Shown here one piece after another: positions 8,895-17,460 of a stretch of DNA of 40,922 nt (the stretch's first letter is position 1; the number at the start of each line of letters is the position of its first letter). The translations under genes and the position numbers were made by a program. The notes below the pieces were generated by a model, which was not told the DNA's origin, made no database searches, and was given only the letters and a program-made list of their open reading frames with translations. Source of the stretch: Paracoccus sp. UBA889 (GTDB lineage Bacteria > Pseudomonadota > Alphaproteobacteria > Rhodobacterales > Rhodobacteraceae); NCBI GenBank assembly GCA_002294185.1, contig DBFD01000021.1, positions 1 to 40,922 of the forward strand, written 5' to 3'.

Positions 8895-9172
8895 GCGATC
8901 CCGTCCGCACCGTGCTGGCCCACAGCCCCGAAATGATGGTCGTCCGCTTTGCCTTCGCGGCGGGCGACCGGGGGGCGCTGCACAGCCACCCGCATGTCCA
9001 GTCGACCTATGTCCGCTCGGGCCGCTACCGTTTCACGATGGAGGGCCGCGAATTCGAGATCGGGCCCGGCGACGCCTTCGTGATCCCCTCGGGGGCCGAA
9101 CATGGCTGCCTGTGCCTGAAAGCGGGAGAGTTGATCGACAGCTTCACCCCGCGCCGCGACGATTTTCTGTGA
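8891..9172 (+). CDS. kdgF: KdgF-like cupin, unsaturated uronate linearisation
   Basis: This 93-aa single-domain cupin matches KdgF, which linearises 4,5-unsaturated uronates to 5-keto-4-deoxyuronate. The metal site is visible as HSHPHVQSTYV followed by a Gly-containing turn, GPGDAFVIPSG and EHGC. The C-terminal IDSFTPRRDDFL is the characteristic KdgF ending. The ATG overlaps the dctM stop by 4 nt. Placement just before kduI and kduD supports the role, since KdgF makes the KduI substrate. A generic cupin is the alternative, but ending plus context make it unlikely. Confidence 0.85.
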   Translation: MSDPVRTVLAHSPEMMVVRFAFAAGDRGALHSHPHVQSTYVRSGRYRFTMEGREFEIGPGDAFVIPSGAEHGCLCLKAGELIDSFTPRRDDFL

Positions 9173-9183
9173 AAGGATTCCTG

Positions 9184-10008
9184 ATGACCCATGTCGAAAC
9201 CCGCCACGCGATCCATCCCGACCACGCCAAGGGCATGGATACCGCCGAGCTGCGCCGTCACTTTCTGGCCGAGGGCGTGTTCGCGGACGGCCAGATCCGG
9301 CTGGTCTATGCCCATTACGACCGCTTCGTGATTGGCGGCGCGGTGCCTGCGGGCGGATCGCTGGTGCTGGACAGGATCGAGGAAACGAAGACCGACAGCT
9401 TTCTTGAGCGCCGCGAGATGGGGATCGTGAATATCGGCGAGACGGGCACGGTCGCCGCGGCCGGTCAGTCCTGGGACATGCAGAAGGGCGATGTGCTGTA
9501 TCTGGGCATGGGTTCGGGCGCGGTGACCTTTTCGGGGCAGGGGCGGTTCTACCTCGCCTCGGCCCCCGCGCACCGCGGATTGCCCTGCCGGCTGGTCACG
9601 GTCGGCGAGGCGAAAGAGGTCAGGCTGGGCGCGGTCGAGACCAGCAACAAGCGCACCATCCGCCAGTTCATCCACCCGCTGGTGATGGAAAGCTGCCAGC
9701 TGGTCCTGGGCTATACGACGCTGGAGGACGGATCGGTCTGGAACACCATTCCCAGCCATGTTCACGACCGGCGGATGGAGGCCTATCTGTATCATGGCAT
9801 GGCCCCCGAGGCCCGCGTCCTGCACCTGATGGGCGAGCCGCAGGAAACCCGGCACCTGTTCGTGGCCAATGAACAGGCGGTGATCTCGCCCACCTGGTCG
9901 ATCCATTCCGGCGCGGGGATCGGCGGCTATACCTTCATCTGGGCGATGGCGGGCGACAATGTCGACTACACCGACATGGATTTCGTGCAGCCGGAGGATC
10001 TGCGGTGA
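9184..10008 (+). CDS. kduI: 5-keto-4-deoxyuronate isomerase (5-dehydro-4-deoxy-D-glucuronate isomerase)
   Basis: KduI converts 5-keto-4-deoxyuronate (DKI) to 2,5-diketo-3-deoxygluconate (DKII). The 274-aa length is close to the usual 278. Diagnostic stretches are VETRHAIHPDHAKGMDTAEL, RREMGIVNIGETG, YLGMGSGAVTF, and the Zn site WNTIPSHVHDRRMEAYLY with Glu downstream and FVANEQAVISPTWSIHSG. I start it at 9184, 11 nt after the kdgF stop and after an AAAGGA ribosome site, not further upstream inside kdgF. Its stop overlaps the kduD GTG. Confidence 0.95.
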   Translation: MTHVETRHAIHPDHAKGMDTAELRRHFLAEGVFADGQIRLVYAHYDRFVIGGAVPAGGSLVLDRIEETKTDSFLERREMGIVNIGETGTVAAAGQSWDMQKGDVLYLGMGSGAVTFSGQGRFYLASAPAHRGLPCRLVTVGEAKEVRLGAVETSNKRTIRQFIHPLVMESCQLVLGYTTLEDGSVWNTIPSHVHDRRMEAYLYHGMAPEARVLHLMGEPQETRHLFVANEQAVISPTWSIHSGAGIGGYTFIWAMAGDNVDYTDMDFVQPEDLR

Positions 10009-10730
10009 ACCCGTTTTCGCTGGAGGGCCGCACGGCGCTGGTGACCGGCGCGAATACGGGCATCGGGCAGGCGATCGCCGTGGCGATGGCGCAGGCCGGC
10101 GCGGAGGTGATCGCCGCAGCACGCCGCGATTGCGACGAGACGCTGGCGCTGATGGGGTCGGGTCGCGCGTTGCGCCTGGATTTCGCCGATCCGATGGCGG
10201 CGCGGGACCTCTTCGCATCGGAACGGATCGACATTCTGGTCAATAATGCGGGCATCATCCGCCGCGCCGATGCGGTGGATTTCACCGAGGCCGACTGGGA
10301 TGCGGTGATGGATGTGAACATGAAGGCGCTGTTCTTCACCTGCCAGGCCTTCGCCCGCGCCGCGCTGCCGCGCGGGGCCGGCAAGATTGTCAACATCGCC
10401 TCGCTGCTGTCCTTTCAGGGCGGCATCCGGGTGCCGTCCTACACCGCCAGCAAGCATGGCGTGGCGGGTCTGACCAAGCTGATGGCCAATGAATGGGCCG
10501 CGCGTGGCCTGAACGTCAACGCCATCGCGCCCGGCTATATCGAGACCAACAACACCAGCGCCCTGCGCGCCGATCCCGACCGCTCGAAAGCCATTCTGGA
10601 TCGCATCCCCGCGGGTCGTTGGGGCAAGCCCGAAGACATTGCGCAGACGGCGGTTTTCCTGTCGGCGCCGGCATCCGGTTACGTCAACGGCGCGGTCCTG
10701 AACGTGGACGGAGGCTGGCTTGCCCGATAG
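10005..10730 (+). CDS. kduD: 2-dehydro-3-deoxy-D-gluconate 5-dehydrogenase (SDR)
   Basis: KduD reduces DKII to KDG with NAD(P)H. It is a classical 241-aa short-chain dehydrogenase: TGANTGIGQ cofactor loop near residues 14-22, NNAGI, catalytic Ser in NIASLLSFQGG, Y-x3-K in PSYTASKHG, and the C-terminal SGYVNGAVLNVDGGW. The start is GTG at 10005, overlapping the kduI stop by 4 nt; the resulting MNPFSLEGRTALVTG beginning is standard for KduD. It overlaps uxuB by 11 nt. Confidence 0.94.
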   Translation: MNPFSLEGRTALVTGANTGIGQAIAVAMAQAGAEVIAAARRDCDETLALMGSGRALRLDFADPMAARDLFASERIDILVNNAGIIRRADAVDFTEADWDAVMDVNMKALFFTCQAFARAALPRGAGKIVNIASLLSFQGGIRVPSYTASKHGVAGLTKLMANEWAARGLNVNAIAPGYIETNNTSALRADPDRSKAILDRIPAGRWGKPEDIAQTAVFLSAPASGYVNGAVLNVDGGWLAR

Positions 10731-12144
10731 GCTTTTCCGGTCGCCGTCCGAGGCTCCGGCGGGCATCGTCCATCTGGGGCTCGGTGCGTTCTTCCGCGCC
10801 CATGGCGCGATCTATCTGGCCGAGGCGATGGCGGCCGGGGGCGGCGACTGGGGCGTCACCGGGGTTTCGCTGCAATCGCCGGGCACCCGCGACCGGCTGC
10901 GGCCGCAGGGCTGGGCCTATCAGGCGGTCGAACTGGGTCCGCAGGGCGAGGCGGCGCGGGTCGTGACGGTTCTGCGCGACGTGCTGGTCGCGCCCGAGGA
11001 TCCTCAGGCGGTGCTGGATGCGATGGCGGCGGCCGCGATCCATATCGTCAGCCTGACGGTGACCGAAAAGGGCTATTGCCACGAACCTTCGACCGGGCGG
11101 CTGAACCGTGACCATCCCGACATCGCGCATGATCTGGCCCATCCGCTGCCGCGTTCCGCCCCCGGCTTTCTGGTCCGCGCCCTTCAGGCCCGCCGCAGGG
11201 CCGGCCTGCCGCCCTTCACCGTCCTGTGCTGCGACAACCTGCCCGAAAATGGCCGCGTCGTCCGCGGTGTCGTGCTGGAACTGGCGCGGCTGATCGACCC
11301 CGATCTGGCGACATGGATCGATGTCGAGGGCGCTTTCCCCTCGACCATGGTGGACCGCATCGTCCCTGCCACGACGGCGGCCGATCTGGACCGGCTGGAA
11401 GCCCGGACGGGCCAGCGCGACGAGGCCCCGGTCATGCACGAACCCTTTCGCCAATGGGTCGTCGAGGACCGTTTCTGCGGCCCCCGTCCGGCGTTGGAAC
11501 AGGTCGGCGTGCAGATCGTGGGCGACGTGACCGCGTTCGAACACATGAAGCTGCGGATGCTGAACGGCACCCATTCATCGCTGGCCTATCTGGGTTATCT
11601 GGCGGGACACGAGACGATTTCCGACACCGTGGCCGATCCGGTCTTCTCGGCATTCGTGCAGCGCCTTTGGCGCAACGAGATCATTCCTGCGCTGACCCCG
11701 CCTCCGGGCGAGGATCTGGCTGCCTATGCCGATGCCCTGCTGGATCGATACCGCAACCCGGCCATCCGGCACCGGACATGGCAGATCGCGATGGATGGCA
11801 GCCAGAAGCTGCCGCAGCGGATTCTGGGCACCATCGTCGAAGGCCGCGCAGCGGGGCGCGACGTGCCGGGGCTGATCCTCTCGGTGGCGGCGTGGATGCG
11901 CTATGCCTCCGGAACCGATGAGCAGGGCGGTCCGATCGAGGTCAAGGATCCGCTGGCGGCGAAGCTGGCCGCGCAATGGGCCCGTGACCCTGCCCGCACA
12001 GTCGCCAATTTCCTGTCGCTGGGCCAGGTTTTCCCGCCCGTCCTGCGCGAGGATGCGGCCTTTGTGCGCGATCTGACGGCGGCGCTGGCCGGGCTGGTGC
12101 AGAAGGGGGCGCGGGCCATGGCGGCAGAGCCGTCCGATGGCTGA
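10720..12144 (+). CDS. uxuB: Mannitol dehydrogenase-family fructuronate reductase (possibly also tagaturonate)
   Basis: This 474-aa long-chain dehydrogenase reduces D-fructuronate to D-mannonate. It shows the N-terminal GIVHLGLGAFFRAH nucleotide-binding segment, VSLTVTEKGYCHE, the CCDNLPENGRVV block, PSTMVDRIVPAT, and KLRMLNGTHSSLAYLG with the catalytic Lys-x5-His-type region. The TTG start at 10720 is inside kduD and is the only start upstream of the conserved region. There is no separate uxaB in the window although uxaA is present, so this enzyme may also reduce tagaturonate, or uxaB lies elsewhere. It overlaps uxaA by 8 nt. Confidence 0.88.
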   Translation: MPDRLFRSPSEAPAGIVHLGLGAFFRAHGAIYLAEAMAAGGGDWGVTGVSLQSPGTRDRLRPQGWAYQAVELGPQGEAARVVTVLRDVLVAPEDPQAVLDAMAAAAIHIVSLTVTEKGYCHEPSTGRLNRDHPDIAHDLAHPLPRSAPGFLVRALQARRRAGLPPFTVLCCDNLPENGRVVRGVVLELARLIDPDLATWIDVEGAFPSTMVDRIVPATTAADLDRLEARTGQRDEAPVMHEPFRQWVVEDRFCGPRPALEQVGVQIVGDVTAFEHMKLRMLNGTHSSLAYLGYLAGHETISDTVADPVFSAFVQRLWRNEIIPALTPPPGEDLAAYADALLDRYRNPAIRHRTWQIAMDGSQKLPQRILGTIVEGRAAGRDVPGLILSVAAWMRYASGTDEQGGPIEVKDPLAAKLAAQWARDPARTVANFLSLGQVFPPVLREDAAFVRDLTAALAGLVQKGARAMAAEPSDG

Positions 12145-13615
12145 GCCGATGATCCTGAACCCGTCCGACAATGTCGCGATCCTGACCGAGAGGGGGGTCG
12201 CGCCGGCGGGGCACAAGATCGCGCGCCGCGCCATCGCCACGGGCGAGCCTGTCTTCAAATATGGCCAGATCATCGGCTATGCGACCGCTGACATCAGCGC
12301 GGGCGATCACGTCCACAGCCATAATTGTGCATTCGGCGACCACGATCGCGCCCATCGCCCTGGCGCCGGCCTGCCTGCCGCGCGCGCCGCGCTGGACCGG
12401 TATCGTGGGCCGGCCCTGACGTTTCAGGGCTATCACCGCGAGGGCGGGCAGATCGGGACGCGGAACTTCATCGCGCTGGTCTCGACCGTGAATTGTTCGG
12501 CCACGGTGATCCGCCGCGCGGCCGAGGAATTGCGGATCGAGGGCGCGCTGGACGCCTTTCCGAATGTCGATGGCGTTGCGGCCTTCGCCCATGGCTCGGG
12601 TTGCGGCATGGCCGATGGCGGGCCGGGCTGGCGGGCGCTGCAACGGGTGCTGACCGGCCATGCGGGCCATCCCAATGTGGGCGCGGCGCTGTTCGTGGGG
12701 TTGGGCTGCGAGGTCATGCAGATCGCCCGGATGAAGCAGGAACTGGGCGCGGCCGCGCGCTTTCACGGCCTGACCATCCAGCAGAACGGCGGCACCCGCG
12801 CGACCATCGAGGCGATCAAGCTGCGCGTGCGCCAGATGCTGCCGCAGGTGAACGCCGCGCTGCGCGCGTCCGCCCCGGCCTCGGCGCTGAAGATCGGGCT
12901 GCAATGCGGCGGTTCGGACGGGTTTTCGGGCATCACAGCCAATCCCGCGCTTGGACTTGCCAGCGACATGCTGGCGGCGCAGGGGGCATCGGTGGTGCTG
13001 TCCGAGACGCCCGAAATCTATGGCGCGGAACGTCTGCTTCTGGACCGCGCCGCCTCGCCGGACATCGCGCAGCGGCTGCTGGACCGGATCGCCTGGTGGC
13101 AGGATTATACCGCCCGCAACGGCGCCTCGCTGGACAACAATCCAAGCCCCGGCAACAAGGCGGGCGGGCTGACGACGATCCTGGAAAAATCGCTGGGCGC
13201 CGTCGCCAAGGCGGGTGCTACGCCGCTGAACGCCGTTCTGGATTATGCCGAAACGATCACCCAGCCGGGGCTGAATTTCATGGATACGCCGGGCTATGAC
13301 CCGGTATCTGCCACCGGCCAGATTGCGGGCGGGGCGCAGCTGATCGTCTTTACCACCGGGCGCGGCTCGGCCTTCGGGTCCAAGCCTGCGCCGACGATCA
13401 AGCTGGCCACGAATGACGCGCTGTTCCACGCGATGTGCGAAGACATGGACCTGAATTGCGGCGATATCCTGTCGGCGGCCGTGACGCTGGAGAACAAGGC
13501 CCGCGAGATCGTCGCGCTGATCATCGCCAATGCCTCGGGCCAGCCCAGCAAGAGCGAGGAATTGGGCCTGGGCGACAACGAATTCGTCCCCTGGCAGATC
13601 GGCGCCGTGCTGTGA
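12137..13615 (+). CDS. uxaA: Altronate dehydratase
   Basis: UxaA dehydrates D-altronate to KDG, the galacturonate branch equivalent of UxuA. At 492 aa it contains the N-terminal SAF domain (about 1-90: LNPSDNVAILTERG, then HVHSHNCAF) and the large dehydratase domain: GYHREGGQIGTRNFIALVST, HGSGCGM, GLGCEVMQI, LQCGGSDGFSGITANPA, SETPEIYGAE, DNNPSPGNKAGGLTTI and FMDTPGYDPVSATGQIAGG. It is the last gene of the rightward operon; 117 nt without a visible feature separate its stop from the convergent aminotransferase stop. Confidence 0.96.
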   Translation: MAEPMILNPSDNVAILTERGVAPAGHKIARRAIATGEPVFKYGQIIGYATADISAGDHVHSHNCAFGDHDRAHRPGAGLPAARAALDRYRGPALTFQGYHREGGQIGTRNFIALVSTVNCSATVIRRAAEELRIEGALDAFPNVDGVAAFAHGSGCGMADGGPGWRALQRVLTGHAGHPNVGAALFVGLGCEVMQIARMKQELGAAARFHGLTIQQNGGTRATIEAIKLRVRQMLPQVNAALRASAPASALKIGLQCGGSDGFSGITANPALGLASDMLAAQGASVVLSETPEIYGAERLLLDRAASPDIAQRLLDRIAWWQDYTARNGASLDNNPSPGNKAGGLTTILEKSLGAVAKAGATPLNAVLDYAETITQPGLNFMDTPGYDPVSATGQIAGGAQLIVFTTGRGSAFGSKPAPTIKLATNDALFHAMCEDMDLNCGDILSAAVTLENKAREIVALIIANASGQPSKSEELGLGDNEFVPWQIGAVL

Positions 13616-13732
13616 GAGTTCGGGCTTGGCGTGCCGGTCTTTCTTCACGCTACCGTCCTGCCCTGGAGATTGTCCCTGCACCGACGGGCAAGCCCCGTTC
13701 CATGGCGCCTTCTGCCACGACCGCCGTGGCCA

Positions 13733-15055
13733 TTACGGGACGGCCGCGGCGAAAGCGGTCTCCACGGCATCAAGCAGGATCTCTGCCTCGGGCTGCTGCA
13801 GCACCAGAGGCGGGCGGATCTTCAGGATATTCGCGCCGGGTCCGGTGGCGCTGATCAGCACCCCGTTCTGACGCAGATGGTTGACCACAAAGCCGGCCAG
13901 CGCCGCGTCGGGCGCGTTGGTTTCGCGCCGGGTCACGCATTCCACCGCCAGGAACAGCCCGGCGCCGCGCACATCGCCGATGGCCTCGTGCCGGGCGGCG
14001 ATCCGGTCCAGCCCGGCCTTGAGAAAGGCACCTATTCGCAGCGCATTGTCCTGCAAGCCCTCGTCCCGGATCACGTCCAGCACCGCAAGGCCGGCGGCGG
14101 CCGCGACCGGGCTTCCGCCGAATGTATTGAAATAGCGGGATCGCGCGCCGAATTCCCGCACCAGTTCGGGGCGCATGGCGACCCCCGAAACCGGAAAGCC
14201 ATTGCCCATCGGCTTGCCCATCGTGACCATGTCGGGCACCAGACCGTGCCGCGTGAAACCCCAGAACGCCTCGCCGGTGCGGGCGAAACCGGGCTGCACC
14301 TCGTCGGCGATGAAAACGCCGCCCTCGGCGCGGATCAGCTCGACGGCGGGGCGCAGGAAACCGGCCGGTTCCGGATGCAGACCGTCGCTGGAAAAGATCG
14401 TGTCGGCGATGAATGCCGCCGGTTCGATCCCCTCGGCGCGCATCCCGGCAATCGCGCGGGCCAGATCGGCGGCGAGCCTTGCGCCCTGATCCGCCGCAGG
14501 CACCCGCAGGCCGTCCGGCGCCTCGATCAGCCGGACGCGCGGGCCGCGCGGCACGAATTCGCCCAGCGACGGCGACAGTTCCGACACCGCTTCGGTCAGC
14601 CCGTGATAGGCCAGCCGGGTGACGACAACACCCTGCCGTCCGCCACGGCTGCGCGCGATGCGCAAGGCCAGGTCATTGGCTTCGGACCCGGTGCAGGTGA
14701 ACATCACATGCCCCAATGCGTCAGGCATCGTGGCCAGCAGCCTTTCGGCATAGATGACCACATCCTCGTGCAGATAGCGGGTATGGGTGTTCAGCACCCC
14801 AAGCTGGGCCGAAACGGCCTCGATCACGCGCGGATGGCAATGGCCCAGCGAGGCGACGTTGTTATAGGCGTCCAGATATCTGCGGCCGCGCCTGTCCCAC
14901 AGCCAGACGCCCTTGCCCCGCTGGATGTGCAGAGGCTCTTCGTAGAACAGCCGGTAGGCGGGCCCCAGAACGCTGGCGCGCCGGGCGATCAGCGCCTTGT
15001 CCTGGGGGTCGAGACGGGCCTCGCCGCTGCCGTCGAAGGCGTTGATCATGGTCAT
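13733..15055 (-). CDS. Class-III PLP aminotransferase, phospho-lyase-like
   Basis: This 440-aa fold-type I PLP enzyme carries CTGSEANDLALRIAR near 121-135, IADEVQPGFARTG with the PLP-nitrogen Asp at 251, and the Schiff-base Lys at 281 in MVTMGKPMGNG, then FNTFGGSPVAAAAGL. Its relatives are AGXT2-like proteins, some of which are phospho-lyases that split O-phosphoethanolamine or 5-phosphohydroxylysine. The ATG at 15055 overlaps the stop of the APH-fold kinase by 4 nt. A kinase followed by such an enzyme mirrors the hydroxylysine kinase/phospho-lyase pair known in animals, so kinase-then-elimination is the inferred logic. An ordinary omega-aminotransferase cannot be excluded. Confidence 0.88.
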   Translation of the reverse strand: MTMINAFDGSGEARLDPQDKALIARRASVLGPAYRLFYEEPLHIQRGKGVWLWDRRGRRYLDAYNNVASLGHCHPRVIEAVSAQLGVLNTHTRYLHEDVVIYAERLLATMPDALGHVMFTCTGSEANDLALRIARSRGGRQGVVVTRLAYHGLTEAVSELSPSLGEFVPRGPRVRLIEAPDGLRVPAADQGARLAADLARAIAGMRAEGIEPAAFIADTIFSSDGLHPEPAGFLRPAVELIRAEGGVFIADEVQPGFARTGEAFWGFTRHGLVPDMVTMGKPMGNGFPVSGVAMRPELVREFGARSRYFNTFGGSPVAAAAGLAVLDVIRDEGLQDNALRIGAFLKAGLDRIAARHEAIGDVRGAGLFLAVECVTRRETNAPDAALAGFVVNHLRQNGVLISATGPGANILKIRPPLVLQQPEAEILLDAVETAFAAAVP

Positions 15056-16146
15056 GGCATCCGCTCCGGCGGCAGGGCGCGTTTCAGAATGTCCAGGACG
15101 GCCGCGGTGCCGATCCGGTCCAGCACGGTCAGCCCGCGCAGCGATGCCGCGCCGTTGCGCCGCAGATAGGCCGCATTGGCGGGATAGCGCCGCGCCCGCC
15201 AGGCCCCGATCGTCAAGGTGGCGGCATGGCGCATGCGCATCAGGTCGGGCAGCAGATCCAGTTCGGCCCGTTCCAGCGGCAGGATCGGGGCATAGCCTGC
15301 CAGCAGCCGCCCGATCGCCTCGATCGGGCGCGGTCCGTCGCCGATCTGGTAGGAACAGGCCACCGCCAGATCGCAGACCAGAGGCGTGTGCACCATATCG
15401 CCGAAATCGATGATCCCGGTCAGGCGGGTGGCGCGGGGGGCATCGACCAGCAGGTTGTGCGGATTGAAATCGTTGTGCACGACCTGGGCGCGCAGGCCGC
15501 AAAGGCGCGGCGCGATTTCGGCGTCGAAGCGGTCGATCAGCCGCGTCAGCCGCCCTCGCAACCGGCCGTCCTCGACCGCCTCCAGCATCGGGCGCAGGTG
15601 GTGCGCGCGCTTGATGTCCCATTGCAGCATATGCCGGGCCGCGGGATGGTCGAACCCGCGCAACCCGATCGTCAGCCGGGCCAGCAGCGCGCCGATATCT
15701 TGGTGCAGGCCGGTGGCGGACAGGGCCTGCCCAAGCGTCGTCCCCTCCAGATAGGTCAGCAGGCGGACCATATGGCTTTGCCCGCCGGGGATCGACAGGA
15801 TGTGGGCGGCCCGCCCGGTCAGGGTTGGCCGGATATGGGGCACGGGCAGCGTGGGATCGACCCTGCCCAGATGCATCAGGGCGGCGGTCTGCATCTCGGT
15901 CACGCCGCGGTCTTCGGCAGCGTTGGTGATTTTCAGCAGGACCGGCGGGCCTTTGGCGGGGGTGATGCGGAAATTGGCGTCCTTTTCGGCGCTGAGCCAT
16001 TGCACATCGCCGCAGACACCAAAGATCTCCGCTGCCAGTTCCGCCGCCTGCGCGGACGTCACCGCAGGCGCCGCATGGTCCAGCAGGTCGGGCGCGACCG
16101 CCGTTCCGGACAGCCCGACCAAGGATCGGGGGCCCGTGTCACGCAT
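15052..16146 (-). CDS. APH-fold small-molecule kinase (hydroxylysine/homoserine kinase-like)
   Basis: This 364-aa aminoglycoside phosphotransferase-fold protein shows the catalytic loop VVHNDFNPHNLLVD (Asp near 226, Asn near 231) and the Mg-binding IIDFGDMVH (Asp near 247). The nucleotide-binding half includes KDANFRI and VLLKITN, where the second Lys is the likely ATP contact. It should phosphorylate a hydroxyl or amine of a small metabolite. The start MRDTGPRSL at 16146 overlaps the upstream peptidase stop (ATGA). Overlap at the other end with the PLP enzyme means the two are translationally coupled. Homology to drug-modifying enzymes is only at fold level; catabolic context argues against resistance. 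Confidence 0.85.
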   Translation of the reverse strand: MRDTGPRSLVGLSGTAVAPDLLDHAAPAVTSAQAAELAAEIFGVCGDVQWLSAEKDANFRITPAKGPPVLLKITNAAEDRGVTEMQTAALMHLGRVDPTLPVPHIRPTLTGRAAHILSIPGGQSHMVRLLTYLEGTTLGQALSATGLHQDIGALLARLTIGLRGFDHPAARHMLQWDIKRAHHLRPMLEAVEDGRLRGRLTRLIDRFDAEIAPRLCGLRAQVVHNDFNPHNLLVDAPRATRLTGIIDFGDMVHTPLVCDLAVACSYQIGDGPRPIEAIGRLLAGYAPILPLERAELDLLPDLMRMRHAATLTIGAWRARRYPANAAYLRRNGAASLRGLTVLDRIGTAAVLDILKRALPPERMP

Positions 16147-17435
16147 CAGGTCTGCACCGGTTCGACGCCGCACCATTCGGCGACGAACAGCGCCATGGCC
16201 TGCGTGACCCGTCTGACCGAAGTCAGGCTGACGCATTCGTCGATGCCGTGGATATTGCGCGCGACCGGCCCATAGCAGAGCGCGGGGATCCGGTTGTAGA
16301 GTGCATGGACCCGCGTATCGAGGTAACCGGCCGTCATGAAGGATTGCAGCGGCGCGCCGATGGCGGTTTCATGCGCACGGCCCAGCACCGCCTCGGCCTC
16401 GCTGCCCGGTTCCAGCACGTAACCTTCGGCGTAGAAGCCGTTGAAAACCACTCGGGGCGGGTTGTTGGCCAGGAACCTGTCGGCTTTGGCGAAGGCCGCG
16501 ACACGCGCGGTTATCTCGTCGGCGGCATCCCCGGCGCTGCGGCCGGGATAGATCGATACCCGGCAGTCGATCCTGCACCAGCTGGGCACGGACGAGGCCC
16601 AGTCGCCGCCTTCGATCTTGCCGATATTGAGATTGATCGGATGGGCTTCCTTTTCGAAATGGGGGTGCCTGTCCTTGTCGGCGTTCCAGTCCGCCTCCAT
16701 CTCGCGCAGCGCGGCGATGATGCGGGTGGCGCCGTCGATGGCGTTGGCGCCTTCGCCCATCTCGCGCACGTGCACCGGCACGCCGCGGACCTGCACCTGA
16801 AACCACAGGACGCCGGTATTCGCACGCACCAGCATTTCGTCCTCGGGTTCGGGGATCAGCACCGCATCGGCGGTATAGCCCTGAAGAAGGGTTTGCAGCG
16901 CGCCGTTGCCGGTCGATTCCTCCTCGACGACCGATTGCACATAGACGCTGGCTGCGGGCTGAAATCCCGCGCGGCGCAGCGCGTCCAGCGCAAAGATGTT
17001 GGCCGCCGCGCCCGCCTTCATGTCGCCTGCGCCGCGGCCATACATCCAGTCGCCCCGGATCCGGGCCGAGAAGGGCGGTTCCGCCCACATGTCATGCGGC
17101 CCTTCCGGCACCACGTCGAGATGCGATTGCAGGATCAGCGAACGGCCCGTCTGCTGACGCGGGCGGTGGATGCCGACGACGATAGGCGCGTCCGAATGAT
17201 CGTCCGAGAATTTCGACCCTCCCGGATGCGCCTCGATCGCCGTCCGGTCCATCCGGAACCGGTCCATCGCGTATCCGCGTTCGCGCAATTCCTTGAAGAT
17301 CAGATCCTGGATCGGATGTTCGCGTCCGCGCAGCGACGGCATCCGCACCAGTCTTTGCGTGAAGGCGACCTGATCGTCGAACCCGTCGGAAACGGCCTGC
17401 AGGATACGGTCGCGCAGATTGGCGTCGAGAGGCAT
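16146..17435 (-). CDS. M20-family ArgE/DapE-type deacylase
   Basis: This 429-aa zinc amidohydrolase is predicted to cleave an N-acyl group from an amino acid or amine. Metal-site motifs are LQSHLDVVPEG (His and catalytic Asp), YGRGAGDMKAG (bridging Asp), VVEEESTGNGA (catalytic Glu-Glu), and the C-terminal NIHGIDECV (His). The dimerisation domain lies between about residues 200 and 320 (VHVREMGEGANAIDG). The ATG at 17435 has an AAGGGAA ribosome site. It follows the ThDP gene with a 25-nt gap, the only non-overlapping junction in this leftward operon. The substrate is unknown. Confidence 0.9.
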   Translation of the reverse strand: MPLDANLRDRILQAVSDGFDDQVAFTQRLVRMPSLRGREHPIQDLIFKELRERGYAMDRFRMDRTAIEAHPGGSKFSDDHSDAPIVVGIHRPRQQTGRSLILQSHLDVVPEGPHDMWAEPPFSARIRGDWMYGRGAGDMKAGAAANIFALDALRRAGFQPAASVYVQSVVEEESTGNGALQTLLQGYTADAVLIPEPEDEMLVRANTGVLWFQVQVRGVPVHVREMGEGANAIDGATRIIAALREMEADWNADKDRHPHFEKEAHPINLNIGKIEGGDWASSVPSWCRIDCRVSIYPGRSAGDAADEITARVAAFAKADRFLANNPPRVVFNGFYAEGYVLEPGSEAEAVLGRAHETAIGAPLQSFMTAGYLDTRVHALYNRIPALCYGPVARNIHGIDECVSLTSVRRVTQAMALFVAEWCGVEPVQT

Positions 17436-17460
17436 GGAATTCCCTTTTCCGGTTGCTGGC

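Noticed and set aside
15052..16146. Aminoglycoside resistance gene
   Set aside because: Only the kinase fold is shared; operon coupling to a PLP enzyme and deacylases indicates metabolism.
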